Below, in pieces: positions 5,189 to 5,294 of a DNA stretch of 5,294 nt (positions are counted from its first letter, which is position 1; each line of letters starts with the position of its first letter). The translations under genes and the position numbers were made by a program. Under the pieces are notes generated by a model, which saw nothing but the letters and a program-made list of their open reading frames with translations, did no database searches and was not told the origin of the DNA. This DNA is from an uncultured Lachnospiraceae bacterium (GTDB lineage Bacteria > Bacillota > Clostridia > Lachnospirales > Lachnospiraceae), in contig CAJUFE010000102.1 of assembly GCA_910585635.1 (NCBI GenBank), positions 1-5,294 of the forward strand, in the 5' to 3' direction.

Positions 5189-5294
5189 ACTTTTCACCCC
5201 CACGCCAGGGAGCCTTATAGCATAGATATGTCGCGATAAGTCCGCTCCGGGAGGGACCTGTCATAACGTCACCGCGCTCTCGCTCCATGAGGAA
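5189..5294 (+). other. Probable 5' leader or small RNA start, unidentified
   Basis: This stretch follows the plus-strand promoter. It can form a hairpin at 5240-5257 (GTCC/GGAC plus CTC/GAG with one bulged G). CTTAT at 5214-5218 could also pair with ATAAG at 5236-5240, sharing G5240 with the first stem. The ATG at 5228 is closed by TAA after three codons, and the ATG at 5287 has no ribosome site at a usable distance. I tried to match it to common riboswitches, T-box leaders and 6S RNA from memory and found no convincing fit. Confidence 0.35.

Noticed and set aside
5249..5294. Start of a plus-strand gene at the ATG at 5287
   Set aside because: The only purine-rich site (GGGAGGG at 5249-5255) is about 30 bases upstream, and only two codons follow before the window ends.
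5189..5294. SAM-I riboswitch, suggested by a GGAGGGAC-like segment
   Set aside because: The rest of the conserved SAM-I core is absent, so the match is a short coincidence.

Overview
The window reads as ordinary chromosomal sequence from a fairly GC-rich Firmicute, most likely a clostridial lineage such as Lachnospiraceae. The reasons are strong purine-rich Shine-Dalgarno sites before almost every gene, consensus-like housekeeping promoters, a YcxB-like membrane protein, and a small four-cysteine protein next to rimI. The taxonomic call is an inference from style and gene content, not from a marker gene.

All six supported protein genes lie on the minus strand, so the window is best read from right to left. 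A near-consensus sigma-A-type promoter (-35 at 5141-5146, -10 at 5118-5123) starts the cluster. Then come tex (5052-2614, S1-domain RNA-binding protein with an unusual Arg/Gly-rich tail), a two-helix YcxB-like membrane protein (2581-2072), tsaE (2032-1592), tsaB (1595-897), rimI (900-463) and an 80-residue CxxC...CxxC protein (339-97). A short GC hairpin followed by six T's (72-53) probably ends transcription. tsaE/tsaB and tsaB/rimI each overlap by four bases (ATGA), a sign of translational coupling. A weaker promoter lies in the 123-base gap before the last gene.

The functional theme is translation and RNA. TsaE and TsaB are two of the proteins that install N6-threonylcarbamoyladenosine (t6A) at position 37 of ANN-decoding tRNAs. 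RimI acetylates protein N-termini, classically ribosomal protein S18. Tex is a nucleic-acid-binding protein linked to transcription and RNA metabolism. The TsaD and TsaC/Sua5 partners are not in the window.

To the right of tex, a second promoter points outward on the plus strand (-35 at 5154-5159, extended -10 at 5174-5182). Its first ~100 transcribed bases hold no gene I recognise but can fold; they are probably a leader or the start of a small RNA. The extreme left (1-52) holds only a GC-rich hairpin of unknown meaning.

I do not see a new defence, mobile or biosynthetic system here. The points most worth a second look are the repeat-bearing Arg/Gly tail of Tex, a large excess of GATC across the window, the small cysteine protein with its own possible promoter, and the back-to-back promoter pair with a palindrome.
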